In this document: positions 1 to 7,307 of the stretch, piece after piece | Layout: every line of letters begins with the position of its first letter | Numbering within the stretch: position 1 is the stretch's first letter | IMG/VR virus record: IMGVR_UViG_3300031722_000534 | Span: 1-42,599 of that record | DNA: 42,599 bases | Source of the DNA: a virus | Reading direction: 5' to 3' (one strand) | The notes under the pieces: model-generated | Told to the model about the DNA's origin: nothing | The model's input: the letters and a program-made list of their open reading frames with translations, nothing else | The model's database searches: none | Position numbers and translations under genes: made by a program

Positions 1-83
1 TGTTTCATCTTTCCGGACTTGCTAGTGCAACATCCGAAAGGACATTCCAACTTGTCTCTACGACTATGTCCGTATGCCTTCAT
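1..83 (-). CDS. Small Cys-containing phage protein, N-terminal part only
   Basis: The reading frame starts at an ATG at 83, eight bases after an AGGAG ribosome binding site, and runs out of the window. The visible N-terminus reads MKAYGHSRRDKLECPFGCC. The basic residues followed by a CPFGCC cluster suggest a small zinc-binding phage protein, loosely like the two SCSC proteins found elsewhere in the window. A sigma70-type promoter lies just upstream (115-142). Function is unknown; the C-terminus cannot be judged. Confidence 0.6.
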   Translation of the reverse strand, partial: MKAYGHSRRDKLECPFGCCTSKSGKMK

Positions 84-114
84 TTGTTGCGCTCCTGCGT
101 TACATCATAAAGTA

Positions 115-142
115 ATTATACAGTCTTTCTGCAAAAAGTCAA
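115..142 (-). promoter_or_regulatory. sigma70-type promoter
   Basis: On the minus strand there is TTGACT (137-142), a 16-nt spacer and TATAAT (115-120). It points at the small gene that starts at 83. The same TGTATAAT end and AGACTG spacer end recur at 15000 and 16859. Confidence 0.75.
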
Positions 143-149
143 CCAGTAT

Positions 150-446
150 TTACAGCGGGATACGAACTTGTTTGATGATCTTGCGATACGACTCGTCCAT
201 CGATGAGATCATCAAGAACGTTTCATAATCCGTCGAATCGCCGTTTTCATCATCGCCAAACGTAATGCCCTTCAACGCTGGAAATGCCTTTTCAATTTGC
301 ATAAAGGAATAGTTGATTGGTTCAGACAGAGTCTGAACAAGTGCTTCGTCGTCATACACTGCTCGCGCAATGCGACCAATCGCAATCTTGTCTTCGTCTG
401 TCAATGCTTCGAGAGCAGCAGCAAGTCCCGTGGAAGCTTCTTTCAT
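150..446 (-). CDS. Small acidic hypothetical protein
   Basis: A 98-residue protein if it starts at the ATG at 446, which follows AGGAG by six bases; an upstream in-frame ATG at 473 has no such site. It is acidic, predicted mostly helical, with a stretch DDENGDSTDYE near residue 72. No family recognised. It lies directly downstream of its own sigma70-type promoter (481-508), so it is expressed separately from the chemoreceptor gene that ends at 511. Confidence 0.7.
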   Translation of the reverse strand: MKEASTGLAAALEALTDEDKIAIGRIARAVYDDEALVQTLSEPINYSFMQIEKAFPALKGITFGDDENGDSTDYETFLMISSMDESYRKIIKQVRIPL

Positions 447-480
447 TTGTTTCTCCTGTAATGCGTTATCCAATAAAGCG

Positions 481-508
481 ATTATACGCTGATTACAGGG
501 AAAGTCAA
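481..508 (-). promoter_or_regulatory. sigma70-type promoter
   Basis: Minus-strand TTGACT (503-508), 16-nt spacer and TATAAT (481-486), in the gap just after the stop codon of the chemoreceptor gene and about 35 nt before the next start codon. Confidence 0.75.
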
Positions 509-510
509 GC

Positions 511-2115
511 TCAATTTGTCTTAAATTTGTCTAAAGTTTCGGTCATTCTGTTAGAAACAGAGTTCAACTCAGTTGTGATGTTGTTGGCGATGTCCATCTG
601 GTTCGCTGCGCTTTCTGCAGAGATCGCAAGCGACTCCATGCTCAATGCAATGTCTTGTGACGCTGTTGATTGCTCTGAAATCATATCTGCAACCTCATCT
701 GCACCTGCTGACACATTGCCCATCAGCCCGTCAATCTCTAACAACCCGCTTCGTAGTTGTTTCATGTTTTCATTACATTGGTGAATAGCTTTCTCGCTAA
801 CATCCATTGTTGACAGAACCAATTCTGATTCAACATTGAGTTTAGCGGTGGTTTCTTTAATCAATTTTACTGTGTCGCTAGACTTGTTTGCTAGCTTGCG
901 CACTTCGTCTGCGACCACTGCAAAGCCACGACCGTGATCGCCAGCATGGGCAGCTTCGATGGCCGCGTTCAACGCCAGCAAATTTGTTAATCCTGCAACA
1001 TCAGCTACCATTGCAACTAGCTCATCAATTTGTTTCACATCATTTACGAATGTCTTAGTGCTGACCACCGTAGCCGAGATTGTTTTCGACGTTTCGTCTA
1101 ACGCAACAGACAACGAGTTAAGGTCTGCTACTCCCTTTGTTGTCTGCTCAGTTGCTGAGATTGATGCTACTTTAGTTTTTGCAGCATGACTAGATACTTC
1201 GCTAATCGAGACTGAAATTTCTTCAACGGCCGCTGCAACGTTGCTAGTCACGTCTTGTTGTGATCGTATCTGCGAATTTGTTCGAGTAACTACTTCGCCT
1301 AAGCTGCCTGCAGACGAAGTCATATTGCCTGCTTCGTGTTTAAAATTTACGAACATAGACAGCAACAATTCTAAGAAATCGTTAAATGCACTGGCGATAT
1401 TTGCTAGCTCGTCGTTCGCCGACGTGTCAAGACGAACTGTTAAATCGCCGTTACCTGTTGACAAATCTTTTACTGTCTCAGCAAATTTCTGCATACGAAC
1501 CGTCATCACCCGTTTGATTACAAACGCTAAGACTGCTGACAGTATGATAATGCCAACGATGCCAGCAATAATGATTGCTATAATCATGTCGTGTGCAGTT
1601 GATAACATTTCGTCTGCTGCCGCATAATCTATGCCAACGAAGATGCCACCCGCTGCACCATTCTCTAACGATACTGGTATATAGGTTGCTCTGTGTAACT
1701 TGTTGAATAATGTGATAGAGCCAGAATAGATTTTTCCAGAAGCTAATGATTTAGCTGCTGCTGATTCTGGGTCAAGAAATGTACCGACTGCTCTGGTCCC
1801 GTCGTCTTTCTTGAGGTTCGTGGCAGTACGAACGAATTTGCCATCCTTCTGAACAAAATAGGTAGCAACGATTTTTGTGTTGTTTGTGAACGAGTCAATT
1901 ATGCTGCTGTCCGCAAACGAGTCTGTTGTTAGTCCAACAGTTGATTGCATGTTCTTTAATACTAAGACTAACTGGTGACTCTGTGTGTCTAACGCTTTGT
2001 TGGTCATCTCTAAAATCATAAATGACTTGATGAATACAACGATTAACGCAATAACAACAAATGCAGTGATGCTGGACCAGATTAGTAATTTCGACGAGAT
2101 TGTAGTAGGCTTCAT
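511..2115 (-). CDS. Methyl-accepting chemotaxis protein (phage-encoded chemoreceptor)
   Basis: A full 534-residue chemoreceptor. Visible order: short cytoplasmic tail, transmembrane helix about 9-31, a periplasmic sensor region about 35-172 of Cache type, second transmembrane helix about 177-202, HAMP region about 203-258 and a long helical signalling domain to the end. The kinase-binding hairpin tip is intact at about 374-409, with [13 protein letters not shown] and [15 protein letters not shown]. Small departures from the usual tip are GLTN in place of the common QTN and AAHAGD in place of AARAGE. Receptors of this family trimerise and control CheA through CheW, setting flagellar rotation. 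A late-type ATAAATA box lies at 2141-2148. No CheW, CheA or CheR gene is in the window, so it would have to use the host's pathway. The ligand cannot be told from sequence. Confidence 0.95.
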   Translation of the reverse strand: MKPTTISSKLLIWSSITAFVVIALIVVFIKSFMILEMTNKALDTQSHQLVLVLKNMQSTVGLTTDSFADSSIIDSFTNNTKIVATYFVQKDGKFVRTATNLKKDDGTRAVGTFLDPESAAAKSLASGKIYSGSITLFNKLHRATYIPVSLENGAAGGIFVGIDYAAADEMLSTAHDMIIAIIIAGIVGIIILSAVLAFVIKRVMTVRMQKFAETVKDLSTGNGDLTVRLDTSANDELANIASAFNDFLELLLSMFVNFKHEAGNMTSSAGSLGEVVTRTNSQIRSQQDVTSNVAAAVEEISVSISEVSSHAAKTKVASISATEQTTKGVADLNSLSVALDETSKTISATVVSTKTFVNDVKQIDELVAMVADVAGLTNLLALNAAIEAAHAGDHGRGFAVVADEVRKLANKSSDTVKLIKETTAKLNVESELVLSTMDVSEKAIHQCNENMKQLRSGLLEIDGLMGNVSAGADEVADMISEQSTASQDIALSMESLAISAESAANQMDIANNITTELNSVSNRMTETLDKFKTN

Positions 2116-2140
2116 GGGGTGTCCTGTTTAGTTTGCACTA

Positions 2141-2148
2141 TATTTATC
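2141..2148 (-). promoter_or_regulatory. T4-like late promoter box
   Basis: Minus-strand GATAAATA, 26 nt upstream of the chemoreceptor start. T4 late promoters use TATAAATA as their only core element; this spacing fits a short leader. Confidence 0.55.
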
Positions 2149-2166
2149 ACAGGTGAGCTACTGGTG

Positions 2167-2604
2167 TTACTTTAATTCATCGATGCCACGATTCGCTAAC
2201 TTATCGGCGCGTTCGTTGCCTACGTTACCGTTGTGGCCGCGAACCCATTTCCATTCTATCTGATGCTTCTGCGCTAGCTCGTCTAGCTGCTTCCACAGCT
2301 CAACGTTCTTGACTGGACTGCCAGCAGCGGTTCTCCATCCTTTACGCTTCCATCCGTGGATCCATTCTGAGATCCCCTTCTGCACGTATTGTGAGTCTGT
2401 GTGGATCTGGACCACACTCGGCGACACTAACGTTTCTATAGCACGGATCACAGCGGTCAATTCCATTTGGTTGTTGGTGGTATGTCGCTCACCCCCACAT
2501 AGCTCGATGTCTTTACCGTCAGCAGAAATGAATGCTCCCCATCCTCCTGGACCAGGGTTACCTCTACAAGCGCCATCTGCATATATGCTAACGATATTTT
2601 CCAA
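2167..2604 (-). CDS. rnhA: Ribonuclease HI
   Basis: A 145-residue type-1 RNase H that lines up with the E. coli enzyme almost residue for residue. Catalytic acids are D10 (YADGACRGN), E48 (NNQMELTAV), D70 (HTDSQYV) and D134 (ERADKLAN), with the conserved H124 in RGHNGNVGN. It cuts RNA in RNA-DNA hybrids, so it likely removes lagging-strand primers as T4 rnh does, although T4 itself uses an unrelated fold. The start is TTG at 2604, preceded by GGAG at a six-base spacing. It sits between the chemoreceptor gene and the first tRNA. Confidence 0.96.
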   Translation of the reverse strand: MENIVSIYADGACRGNPGPGGWGAFISADGKDIELCGGERHTTNNQMELTAVIRAIETLVSPSVVQIHTDSQYVQKGISEWIHGWKRKGWRTAAGSPVKNVELWKQLDELAQKHQIEWKWVRGHNGNVGNERADKLANRGIDELK

Positions 2605-2623
2605 GTGATACTCCTAAGTTGTT

Positions 2624-2700
2624 TGGTCGGGGTGACAGGATTTGAACCTGCATCCTCCTGGCGTCTGCAAGGCCGTCTACCGGATTGACTTTACACCCCG
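2624..2700 (-). tRNA. tRNA, isotype uncertain (Cys GCA or Ala TGC)
   Basis: Encoded CCA, A73, a perfect 7-bp acceptor and a good T-arm are present. The anticodon arm is poor: only three central pairs form if the loop is read as GCA (Cys), and fewer if read as TGC (Ala). It has an extra base between acceptor and D-arm. It may be a decaying gene; a clean Cys tRNA exists at 7672. Confidence 0.55.
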
Positions 2701-2776
2701 ATATTCTGAATAGGATCTTTTCACAGAATTATGTCTGATTATGATCCGACTACCCGTCTCAGACTGTTTGAAACTT

Positions 2777-2856
2777 TGGTGCCCACGGTGGGGATCGAAC
2801 CCACACATTAATACGGTCTGAACGTACCTCCTCTGCCTATTTTGGGATACGTGGGC
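2777..2856 (-). tRNA. tRNA-Leu(CAG), short variable loop
   Basis: Encoded CCA, A73, perfect acceptor and T-arm; anticodon at 2818-2820 in a 7-nt loop with U33. The variable region is only 6 nt although bacterial Leu tRNAs normally have a long arm. The D-loop, AAAATAGGCAGA, resembles those of the Leu(CAA) and Leu(GAG) genes. Confidence 0.75.
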
Positions 2857-2875
2857 ATTGTGCTACTGCGCATAA

Positions 2876-2915
2876 GTCTTGGAACACCCTTCAGGGGGCT
2901 GAACTCAATAGGCTT
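2876..2915 (-). repeat. Leu-tRNA trailer motif, copy 1
   Basis: On the plus strand TCTTGGAA and ACTCAATAGGC flank a short GC-rich hairpin. Related copies lie at 3828-3864 and 8658-8694. Each sits 14-30 nt beyond the 3' end (minus strand) of a Leu tRNA. Confidence 0.5.
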
Positions 2916-2928
2916 GATGCTATAAATT

Positions 2929-3007
2929 TGGTACCCGACCTCGGATTCGAACCGAGAACCAACGGATTTTAAATCCATTCGCACTACCAATTAGCGTACG
3001 AGGGCGT
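2929..3007 (-). tRNA. tRNA-Leu(TAA), mispaired acceptor
   Basis: Encoded CCA, A73, good T-arm and anticodon arm (anticodon 2969-2971). The variable region is 5 nt. Positions 5-7 of the acceptor do not pair with 66-68, so only the outer four pairs form. The 3' half closely matches the Leu(CAA) gene at 3893, suggesting recombination between tRNA genes. Function is doubtful. Confidence 0.55.
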
Positions 3008-3012
3008 TGTCT

Positions 3013-3654
3013 CTACAACTTCTTAACACAAACCACTCTCCCGGCTCTCCAACCTTCCGGAACAGGATCATTCTTTAAAATCTTCTTACTTTCAATTTCA
3101 TTCGTTATCCACATTTTTCCGAATTGCGAATTCTTCACGCCTTGCTGTGTATTCGCCCCTCCGATTTTAAGTTTTGATGCTTCTGAATGTTTCCTTCCAG
3201 CAAATTGATAATACTTTATTTTTCCGAGCAAATGGCTTTGTTTTAATGTTTCGGAACTGATCCTATTTACTTTATCGTTTATTTCAGGATTTTCTTTTCG
3301 TATCTTACTAGTGGCTTTACCACCCTTCGATGATCGACGCTGCTTCTGCTCGGACGAAATGGTGCTATTTATATAGTCAAACCCGCCGAACCCCCCTCGT
3401 CGTAAGTTATATGTATCTTCACGAGCCAAAAATTCTTCTGTTACCACTTCTTTCTCGCGGGCAAACATAGCAGTCGAATTCTCAAACTGCTCAAGTATAA
3501 CCCTCGTGAAATTCTCGATGCCATATTTCTTAATCGCCGAGTTAATTACTTTTCCGGAGCCCATATATCCATCATCTAACTTCTTAGTCTTATGGACACC
3601 TACGTAGATCTTGCCATTCACAGTGTTTGTTACTTGATAAAGTATATAGAACAT
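3013..3654 (-). CDS. GIY-YIG homing endonuclease
   Basis: A 213-residue protein with an N-terminal GIY-YIG nuclease domain (about 2-95): YILYQVTN, then KIYVGVHKTKK and the GYMGSGK-x-x-x-x-AIKKYGIENF block typical of Seg-type endonucleases. Near 153-165 is a GRKHSEASKLKIG segment like the NUMOD3 DNA-binding module. Such free-standing enzymes in T4 (Seg family) cut intronless relatives and spread their own locus. It sits between tRNA genes, matching the habit of these elements to live in phage tRNA clusters. An ATAAATA box (3673-3680) is 18 nt upstream. Confidence 0.93.
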   Translation of the reverse strand: MFYILYQVTNTVNGKIYVGVHKTKKLDDGYMGSGKVINSAIKKYGIENFTRVILEQFENSTAMFAREKEVVTEEFLAREDTYNLRRGGFGGFDYINSTISSEQKQRRSSKGGKATSKIRKENPEINDKVNRISSETLKQSHLLGKIKYYQFAGRKHSEASKLKIGGANTQQGVKNSQFGKMWITNEIESKKILKNDPVPEGWRAGRVVCVKKL

Positions 3655-3672
3655 CTTTGTCTCCTATACACT

Positions 3673-3680
3673 TATTTATG
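3673..3680 (-). promoter_or_regulatory. T4-like late promoter box
   Basis: Minus-strand CATAAATA, 18 nt before the endonuclease start codon. Confidence 0.45.
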
Positions 3681-3704
3681 ACTGATATAAATTGTGTAGC
3701 AATT

Positions 3705-3775
3705 ACTGGACTCGAACCAGTATTGAACAGTATGTAACACTGTCGGCTGACCTCTCACACCAACCGGGCGTTGTT
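3705..3775 (-). pseudogene. Degenerate tRNA-Val(TAC)-like sequence
   Basis: A perfect T-arm (3705-3721) and a perfect anticodon arm with TAC at 3734-3736 are present. There is no encoded CCA and no matching acceptor stem, and the D-arm is irregular. An intact Val(TAC) lies at 9912, so this looks like a decayed copy. Confidence 0.55.
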
Positions 3776-3827
3776 TATTTGCTTGTTCTCCCCTCACGCA
3801 CTCTTACTCTTGGGAGACTTGACTATG

Positions 3828-3864
3828 TCTTGGAAGGCCGAAGCGCGATCCGCCTACTCAATAA
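3828..3864 (-). repeat. Leu-tRNA trailer motif, copy 2
   Basis: TCTTGGAA followed by a GC-rich hairpin and ACTCAATAAG on the plus strand, 29 nt beyond the 3' end of the Leu(CAA) gene. Confidence 0.45.
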
Positions 3865-3892
3865 GTTGTCCCGCTAAGGAACAAGCAAAACT

Positions 3893-3970
3893 TGGTACCC
3901 TACCTCGGATTCGAACCGAGACGTTAACAGTTTTTGAAACTGCCTCCTCTACCTATTGGGATAGTAGGGC
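3893..3970 (-). tRNA. tRNA-Leu(CAA), short variable loop
   Basis: Complete cloverleaf with encoded CCA and A73; all acceptor pairs form. Anticodon 3934-3936. The variable region is 6 nt, class-I length. Nearly identical outside the anticodon arm to Leu(GAG) at 8198. Confidence 0.85.
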
Positions 3971-3978
3971 GTAAATCG

Positions 3979-4386
3979 TTAAATAGAAGTCTTACTAGCT
4001 TTACTGGACTTCTTTGTAGTTGTTTTTTCTTTCTCGTATACCGAGCAAATCTCCGAAGAGATAATGTCAGCTACAGTAATTCTGTCACGCATCGAAACTA
4101 TTGTATCGTTCGACCATTGGCTAGTCGGAGTCTCTCGCATATACAACGTGCCGAATCCTTTATCGCAATCTGCGAACTTAACTCCGTAGTACATGCGGGC
4201 TTCAGATTTTGATTCTTTGAGGAATCGACGACCGATCATCACAGTGTAACCATCCGACAACCTAGTAACTGTTTCAGCGTAAGCCCACCATTCGTTCGTT
4301 TGATCTTCGTTATTGGCAATGAACACCGCTGCATTCGCAGTCATCGCTACACTCATGCAAACACTAAACGCCAGCTTTTTCAACAT
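3979..4386 (-). CDS. Exported (periplasmic) hypothetical protein
   Basis: A 135-residue protein with a clear Sec signal peptide: MLKK, a hydrophobic stretch and an ANA-A cleavage site after about residue 19. The mature part has two cysteines (FADCDKG, SEICSVY) that could form a disulphide, and a Lys/Ser/Thr-rich tail. The start follows GGAG by seven bases. It has its own sigma70-type promoter (4407-4435), which fits early expression of a host-envelope factor, for example one altering the periplasm or blocking superinfection. No family recognised. Confidence 0.85.
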   Translation of the reverse strand: MLKKLAFSVCMSVAMTANAAVFIANNEDQTNEWWAYAETVTRLSDGYTVMIGRRFLKESKSEARMYYGVKFADCDKGFGTLYMRETPTSQWSNDTIVSMRDRITVADIISSEICSVYEKEKTTTKKSSKASKTSI

Positions 4387-4406
4387 TAGTTATTCTCCAA
4401 AAATAT

Positions 4407-4435
4407 ATTGTACTGTTAAATGTTCAATCAGTCAA
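4407..4435 (-). promoter_or_regulatory. sigma70-type promoter
   Basis: Minus-strand TTGACT (4430-4435), 17-nt spacer, TACAAT (4407-4412), about 20 nt upstream of the exported-protein start. Confidence 0.7.
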
Positions 4436-4454
4436 CTAATGTGGTAACATGAAA

Positions 4455-4625
4455 TTATTTTAACGCCGCTAGATCAGCCTTCATTCGCTTGATCCGTGTT
4501 GTGAGCGTTGGCACACTGACTTCTGTCGCAGAGTGAGATTTCTTGGTGATAGCAGTGAGTAATTCAGCTTCGGATTCTTTGATCTGCTCGATCAGTCGAG
4601 CTCTTTTCTTGTCTACTTTACTCAT
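4455..4625 (-). CDS. Small coiled-coil protein
   Basis: A 56-residue Lys/Glu-rich protein, MSKVDKKRARLIEQ..., starting at the ATG at 4625 after AGGAGG. The longer frame to 4703 overlaps a tRNA and has no ribosome site, so I rejected it. Heptad-like spacing suggests a helical hairpin. Function unknown. Confidence 0.75.
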   Translation of the reverse strand: MSKVDKKRARLIEQIKESEAELLTAITKKSHSATEVSVPTLTTRIKRMKADLAALK

Positions 4626-4643
4626 ACTGCCTCCTGTTATGTT

Positions 4644-4717
4644 TGGTACCCGATGATGGAATCGAACCATCGTTACTGGTTTATCGAACCAGGGCTCTCC
4701 CATTGAGCTAACCGGGC
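4644..4717 (-). tRNA. tRNA-Ile(GAT), C33
   Basis: Encoded CCA, A73, full acceptor. The anticodon stem is a perfect 5 bp, which fixes the loop as TCGATAA: anticodon GAT at 4683-4685 but C instead of the near-universal U33. A conventional Ile(GAT) is at 13217. Confidence 0.7.
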
Positions 4718-4816
4718 ATTTCGGTAATCGTATTAGGTCCAGTCAACGCGACATAAATGTCTTTTCTCCTTAGTCAGCATTTGTGCTAAGTAGGGTCAAC
4801 GGTCTTCTACGATGTT

Positions 4817-4893
4817 TGGTACGCCGCCAGGGTAACGATCCCTGTCCTACCGGTTAAAAGCCGGTTGCTTGCCACCATTAGAGCTTGCGACGT
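4817..4893 (-). tRNA. tRNA-Lys(TTT) with inverted T-loop
   Basis: Encoded CCA, A73 and complete stems; anticodon 4856-4858. The T-loop reads ATCGTTA, so positions 54 and 58 are A and U rather than U and A. It is a close relative of Lys(CTT) at 10253. Confidence 0.85.
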
Positions 4894-4994
4894 ATAAATT
4901 CTTGCACCTTCTGTTTCTCGGATGGCGCGTCCTCAGAGTGGTTAGATTAACACTCAAGTCTTCGGCTTATACTCGGTCGCAGACTTACTGCTGT

Positions 4995-5070
4995 TGGTGT
5001 CCCCAACGGGATTCGAACCCGTATCTCCACCTTGAGAGGGTAGCGACCTGAACCATTAGTCGATGGGGAA
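4995..5070 (-). tRNA. tRNA-Glu(CTC)
   Basis: Encoded CCA, good T- and anticodon arms; anticodon 5034-5036. The first acceptor pair is U1-C72, unpaired. Closely related to Glu(TTC) at 10421. Confidence 0.85.
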
Positions 5071-5176
5071 TCTGTGCTGCTTATCCCGCCCTGTCTCCAG
5101 ATATTACTTCCCACTTTCGCTTGCGCCTTAGTGGTACGGTTCACAGTTGCCTGCGATTATCTGCCGGGATAAATCT

Positions 5177-5251
5177 TGGTCGATACGAACGGAATCGAAC
5201 CGCCTTCTGACGCCTTATGAGGACGTTGCATTACCCTAATGCTACGTATCG
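5177..5251 (-). tRNA. tRNA-Met(CAT), elongator or Ile2
   Basis: Encoded CCA, perfect acceptor, anticodon CAT at 5217-5219. Nothing marks it as an initiator; it could be elongator Met or an AUA-reading Ile tRNA after lysidine modification. Confidence 0.85.
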
Positions 5252-5257
5252 AAATTG

Positions 5258-5331
5258 TGGTAGGCCCGGAGAGAATCGAACTCTCGTAGATTGGTTAAAA
5301 GCCAACTATTCTTCCATTGAATTACGAGCCC
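5258..5331 (-). tRNA. tRNA-Lys(TTT), normal T-loop
   Basis: Encoded CCA, full acceptor with normal TTCGATT T-loop; anticodon 5297-5299. A second Lys(TTT), unrelated in acceptor sequence to the inverted-T-loop gene at 4817. Confidence 0.88.
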
Positions 5332-5547
5332 ATTGTGTTCTTTGGGCAATGCCTTATCTAAGCACCACCACGTCTAGCTTACCTAGCAGCATCTCGTTCA
5401 ACTTATCATGTGCATTTACGAGCAACTCTATGTAGCACAGATGACTTAACCCAGTCCTTCTCGGAATCAGTTATACCGATTGCAAACTGATAAGCAGAGC
5501 CCCTTCCCTTGGGGTATAGGCACGAATCCACGTGCGTCGGATAATTC

Positions 5548-5600
5548 TGGTGGACTATTAGGGAATCGAACCCTGGTGGCGACCAATGTTTCTTACTGCC
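5548..5600 (-). pseudogene. Truncated tRNA 3' half
   Basis: Encoded CCA, a 7-nt acceptor strand and a T-arm are present, but no anticodon arm, D-arm or matching acceptor 5' strand follows. Confidence 0.5.
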
Positions 5601-5746
5601 CCGCAAATATGCAGATTAGAGTTTTTAGTTATGCATAACCTCAAACTCGGGGTCGAGACGCCTTCATAAACCATTTAGCCCTTCTGCATCTACTTTAATG
5701 TCGCTGCCGTTAGCACCGCAGTTCACTGATCTGATGCAATAAAGTA

Positions 5747-5775
5747 ATTATACTGCCTATTGTAGTAAAAGTCAA
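5747..5775 (-). promoter_or_regulatory. sigma70-type promoter inside the tRNA array
   Basis: Minus-strand TTGACT (5770-5775), 17-nt spacer, TATAAT (5747-5752). It would restart transcription for the distal tRNAs below 5.7 kb. Confidence 0.75.
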
Positions 5776-5784
5776 GAACTATTT

Positions 5785-5860
5785 TGGTGCTCCCTCCAGG
5801 CCTCGAACCTGGTCCTCATCATTACGAGTGATGCGTACCACCGGGGAATACTTAGAGAGC
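5785..5860 (-). tRNA. tRNA-Thr(CGT)
   Basis: Encoded CCA, complete acceptor with one G-U, anticodon 5824-5826 in a perfect stem. Confidence 0.88.
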
Positions 5861-5866
5861 GTTGTT

Positions 5867-5938
5867 TGGCACCCCGTAACCGAGTCGAACGGTTCATTAG
5901 CGTTTAGAAGACGCCGAGCTGATTCCCTCAGACGGGGC
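5867..5938 (-). tRNA. tRNA-Arg(TCT), compact D-arm
   Basis: Encoded CCA, G73, full acceptor, anticodon 5906-5908. Only 16 nt separate acceptor and anticodon stem, giving a 72-nt tRNA. Same architecture as Arg(GCG) and Arg(ACG). Confidence 0.85.
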
Positions 5939-6172
5939 AAAAATTCTGTCACTGTGCCTAGTGTAGCACTGTCACACACCGCGGTGTGTGCAGGACGTGA
6001 CATCCTGTTTGGTCGTAACTGAGACTATCAGACACCCGGATGCGTTGGGTGAGCCGCACGTCCAATTGTAACCCTATTAGCAGGGGTTTTTCCGAAGGTC
6101 GAAATTACTAAATCCCCCATTTTGTCTTAAGGTCAGTTAGGTCTGACCTAATCGCTCACTACAGCGAATCCT

Positions 6173-6247
6173 TGGTGCGGGTGACAGGAATCGAACCTGC
6201 TTATTTTGGGTGGAAGCCAAACATGCAACCATTAACATCTCACACGC
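6173..6247 (-). tRNA. tRNA-Gly(TCC)
   Basis: Encoded CCA, A73, anticodon 6212-6214. One U-C mismatch at acceptor pair 4-69. Confidence 0.82.
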
Positions 6248-6279
6248 ATTATATGGTCCCTGTGTTGCTAGGGAGAAAG

Positions 6280-6350
6280 TGGCGCCCCGGATAGGATTCG
6301 AACCTACAAAACTGTGCTTCGAAGGCACTGTCCCGTCCATCGGCCGAGGC
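6280..6350 (-). tRNA. tRNA-Arg(TCG), strongly reduced D-arm
   Basis: Encoded CCA, G73, full acceptor and T-arm, anticodon 6320-6322. Only 14 nt lie between acceptor and anticodon stem, so the D-arm is at most 3 bp with a 5-nt loop; total 71 nt. Confidence 0.78.
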
Positions 6351-6425
6351 GTAAATCTAGCTGTTTCGATCACGACATTTTGGCTCTAATTGCCTGGTGT
6401 GGGACGATTCAAACAGCAAAAATAT

Positions 6426-6501
6426 TGGAGCGGCTGAAGGGATTCGAACCCTCGACATCTTGCTTGGCAAGCAAGTGCTCTACCAGCTGAGCTACGGCCG
6501 C
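6426..6501 (-). tRNA. tRNA-Gly(GCC)
   Basis: Encoded CCA with U73 as in bacterial Gly tRNAs, perfect anticodon arm (6466-6468), one C-A mismatch in the acceptor. Confidence 0.9.
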
Positions 6502-6700
6502 GCTGTATGCTAGGATAGCGTCACTCTAATTGTGACGATATTGATCTAGCCCTACGAAATTCTTACTCTGCTGTCCGTCTCAGCTCTAGTCCGGAGTTGG
6601 ACTCCCTTCATAGTCCCATGCTTGATGCCTAAGGGAGTTTCTATGTCAGTCCCAGTTTAACGCTGGTTCGGTTTTGTACGGATAATGGGTTGCTACTGAA

Positions 6701-6814
6701 TCAATAATTCACGTCTTCAACAAACTGACCTGGATACATCTTTTCCAGAATCAAGCTGACGAAGTACGGTATTGCCGGAACAACTACAAACATCACTAAG
6801 TAAAATAATTTCAT
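6701..6814 (-). CDS. Single-pass membrane microprotein 1
   Basis: A 37-residue protein, MKLFYLVMFVVVPAIPYFVS followed by a short acidic tail ending VEDVNY. One transmembrane helix fills residues 2-22. The start follows AGAGGA. It is the last of three tandem, similarly built microprotein genes separated by 9-12 nt, so they are probably translated from one message. Function unknown; such proteins often modify host membrane complexes. Confidence 0.75.
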   Translation of the reverse strand: MKLFYLVMFVVVPAIPYFVSLILEKMYPGQFVEDVNY

Positions 6815-6823
6815 ATCATCCTC

Positions 6824-6943
6824 TTAGCGGTAATCAGTTACGAATGATTCTTCGTGGAACAAGTCCTTCGCAAGCCACAGCGCAATCAGTTGTGGAACTA
6901 GCGGGAGTACGATACAGATCGAAACGGCTATAAATGTCATCAT
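6824..6943 (-). CDS. Single-pass membrane microprotein 2
   Basis: A 39-residue protein beginning MMTFIAVSICIVLPLVPQLI with a charged tail ending FVTDYR. Start at 6943 after GGAG. The TM-then-acidic layout and final DYR match microprotein 3, indicating duplication. Confidence 0.78.
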   Translation of the reverse strand: MMTFIAVSICIVLPLVPQLIALWLAKDLFHEESFVTDYR

Positions 6944-6955
6944 TTCTAGGTCTCC

Positions 6956-7078
6956 TTATCGATAATCGTAATCAAATTCTTCTACTGCGTCGTCTTTGGA
7001 ACCCGCAATAAAAGCTGCGATTGCCGTCGGCAAAATTACAAGAGCTACTATTGTTACTATGGTCATCATCGTCATCAT
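6956..7078 (-). CDS. Single-pass membrane microprotein 3
   Basis: A 40-residue protein, MMTMMTIVTIVALVILPTAI then AAFIAGSKDDAVEEFDYDYR. Start at 7078 after AAAGGAG. One helix of about 20 residues; tail strongly acidic. First gene of the three-gene set. Confidence 0.78.
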   Translation of the reverse strand: MMTMMTIVTIVALVILPTAIAAFIAGSKDDAVEEFDYDYR

Positions 7079-7105
7079 TTTTACTTCTCCTTTGTATAAG
7101 TCTTT

Positions 7106-7129
7106 ATTATACATATACTTATGTCAAAA
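7106..7129 (-). promoter_or_regulatory. Possible promoter for the microprotein set
   Basis: A TATAAT (7106-7111) lies 28 nt before the first microprotein start. A TTGACA is only 10 nt upstream, too close for a standard -35, so the -35 element is uncertain. Confidence 0.35.
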
Positions 7130-7225
7130 GTCTGTAACAAACGCATGGCCTACTGTTGGATATTTGTAAGACAAGCTGCATATCTGTTACATTAGAACTA
7201 AGAATAATGCTATGATGCTATAATT

Positions 7226-7300
7226 TGGTGCCCCTGTCCAGACTTGCACTGAACTGTCCGGCTTACAAGACCGGCACATCGCTATCTATGCTTCAAGGGC
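7226..7300 (-). tRNA. tRNA-Thr(TGT)
   Basis: Encoded CCA, A73, good stems, anticodon 7265-7267. T-loop TGCAAGT has G55 in place of the usual U55. Confidence 0.85.
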
Positions 7301-7307
7301 AAAACTT

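Larger units (their letters stand above)
5332..5784. other. Stretch without a supported protein gene
   Basis: Contains a truncated tRNA 3' half (5548-5600) and the promoter at 5747-5775. The remainder has only overlapping short frames without ribosome sites. It could be tRNA spacer or unrecognised RNA. Confidence 0.5.

Noticed and set aside
4626-4703. N-terminal extension of the 56-residue coiled-coil protein
   Set aside because: It would run through the Ile(GAT) tRNA and has no ribosome site, while the internal ATG at 4625 has AGGAGG.
5406-5606. Minus-strand 66-codon frame
   Set aside because: It overlaps a tRNA fragment, begins in tRNA sequence and lacks a ribosome site.
6057-6092. Possible plus-strand terminator (ACCCT...AGGGGT followed by Ts)
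   Set aside because: The stem is short and imperfect and there is no plus-strand transcript to end there.
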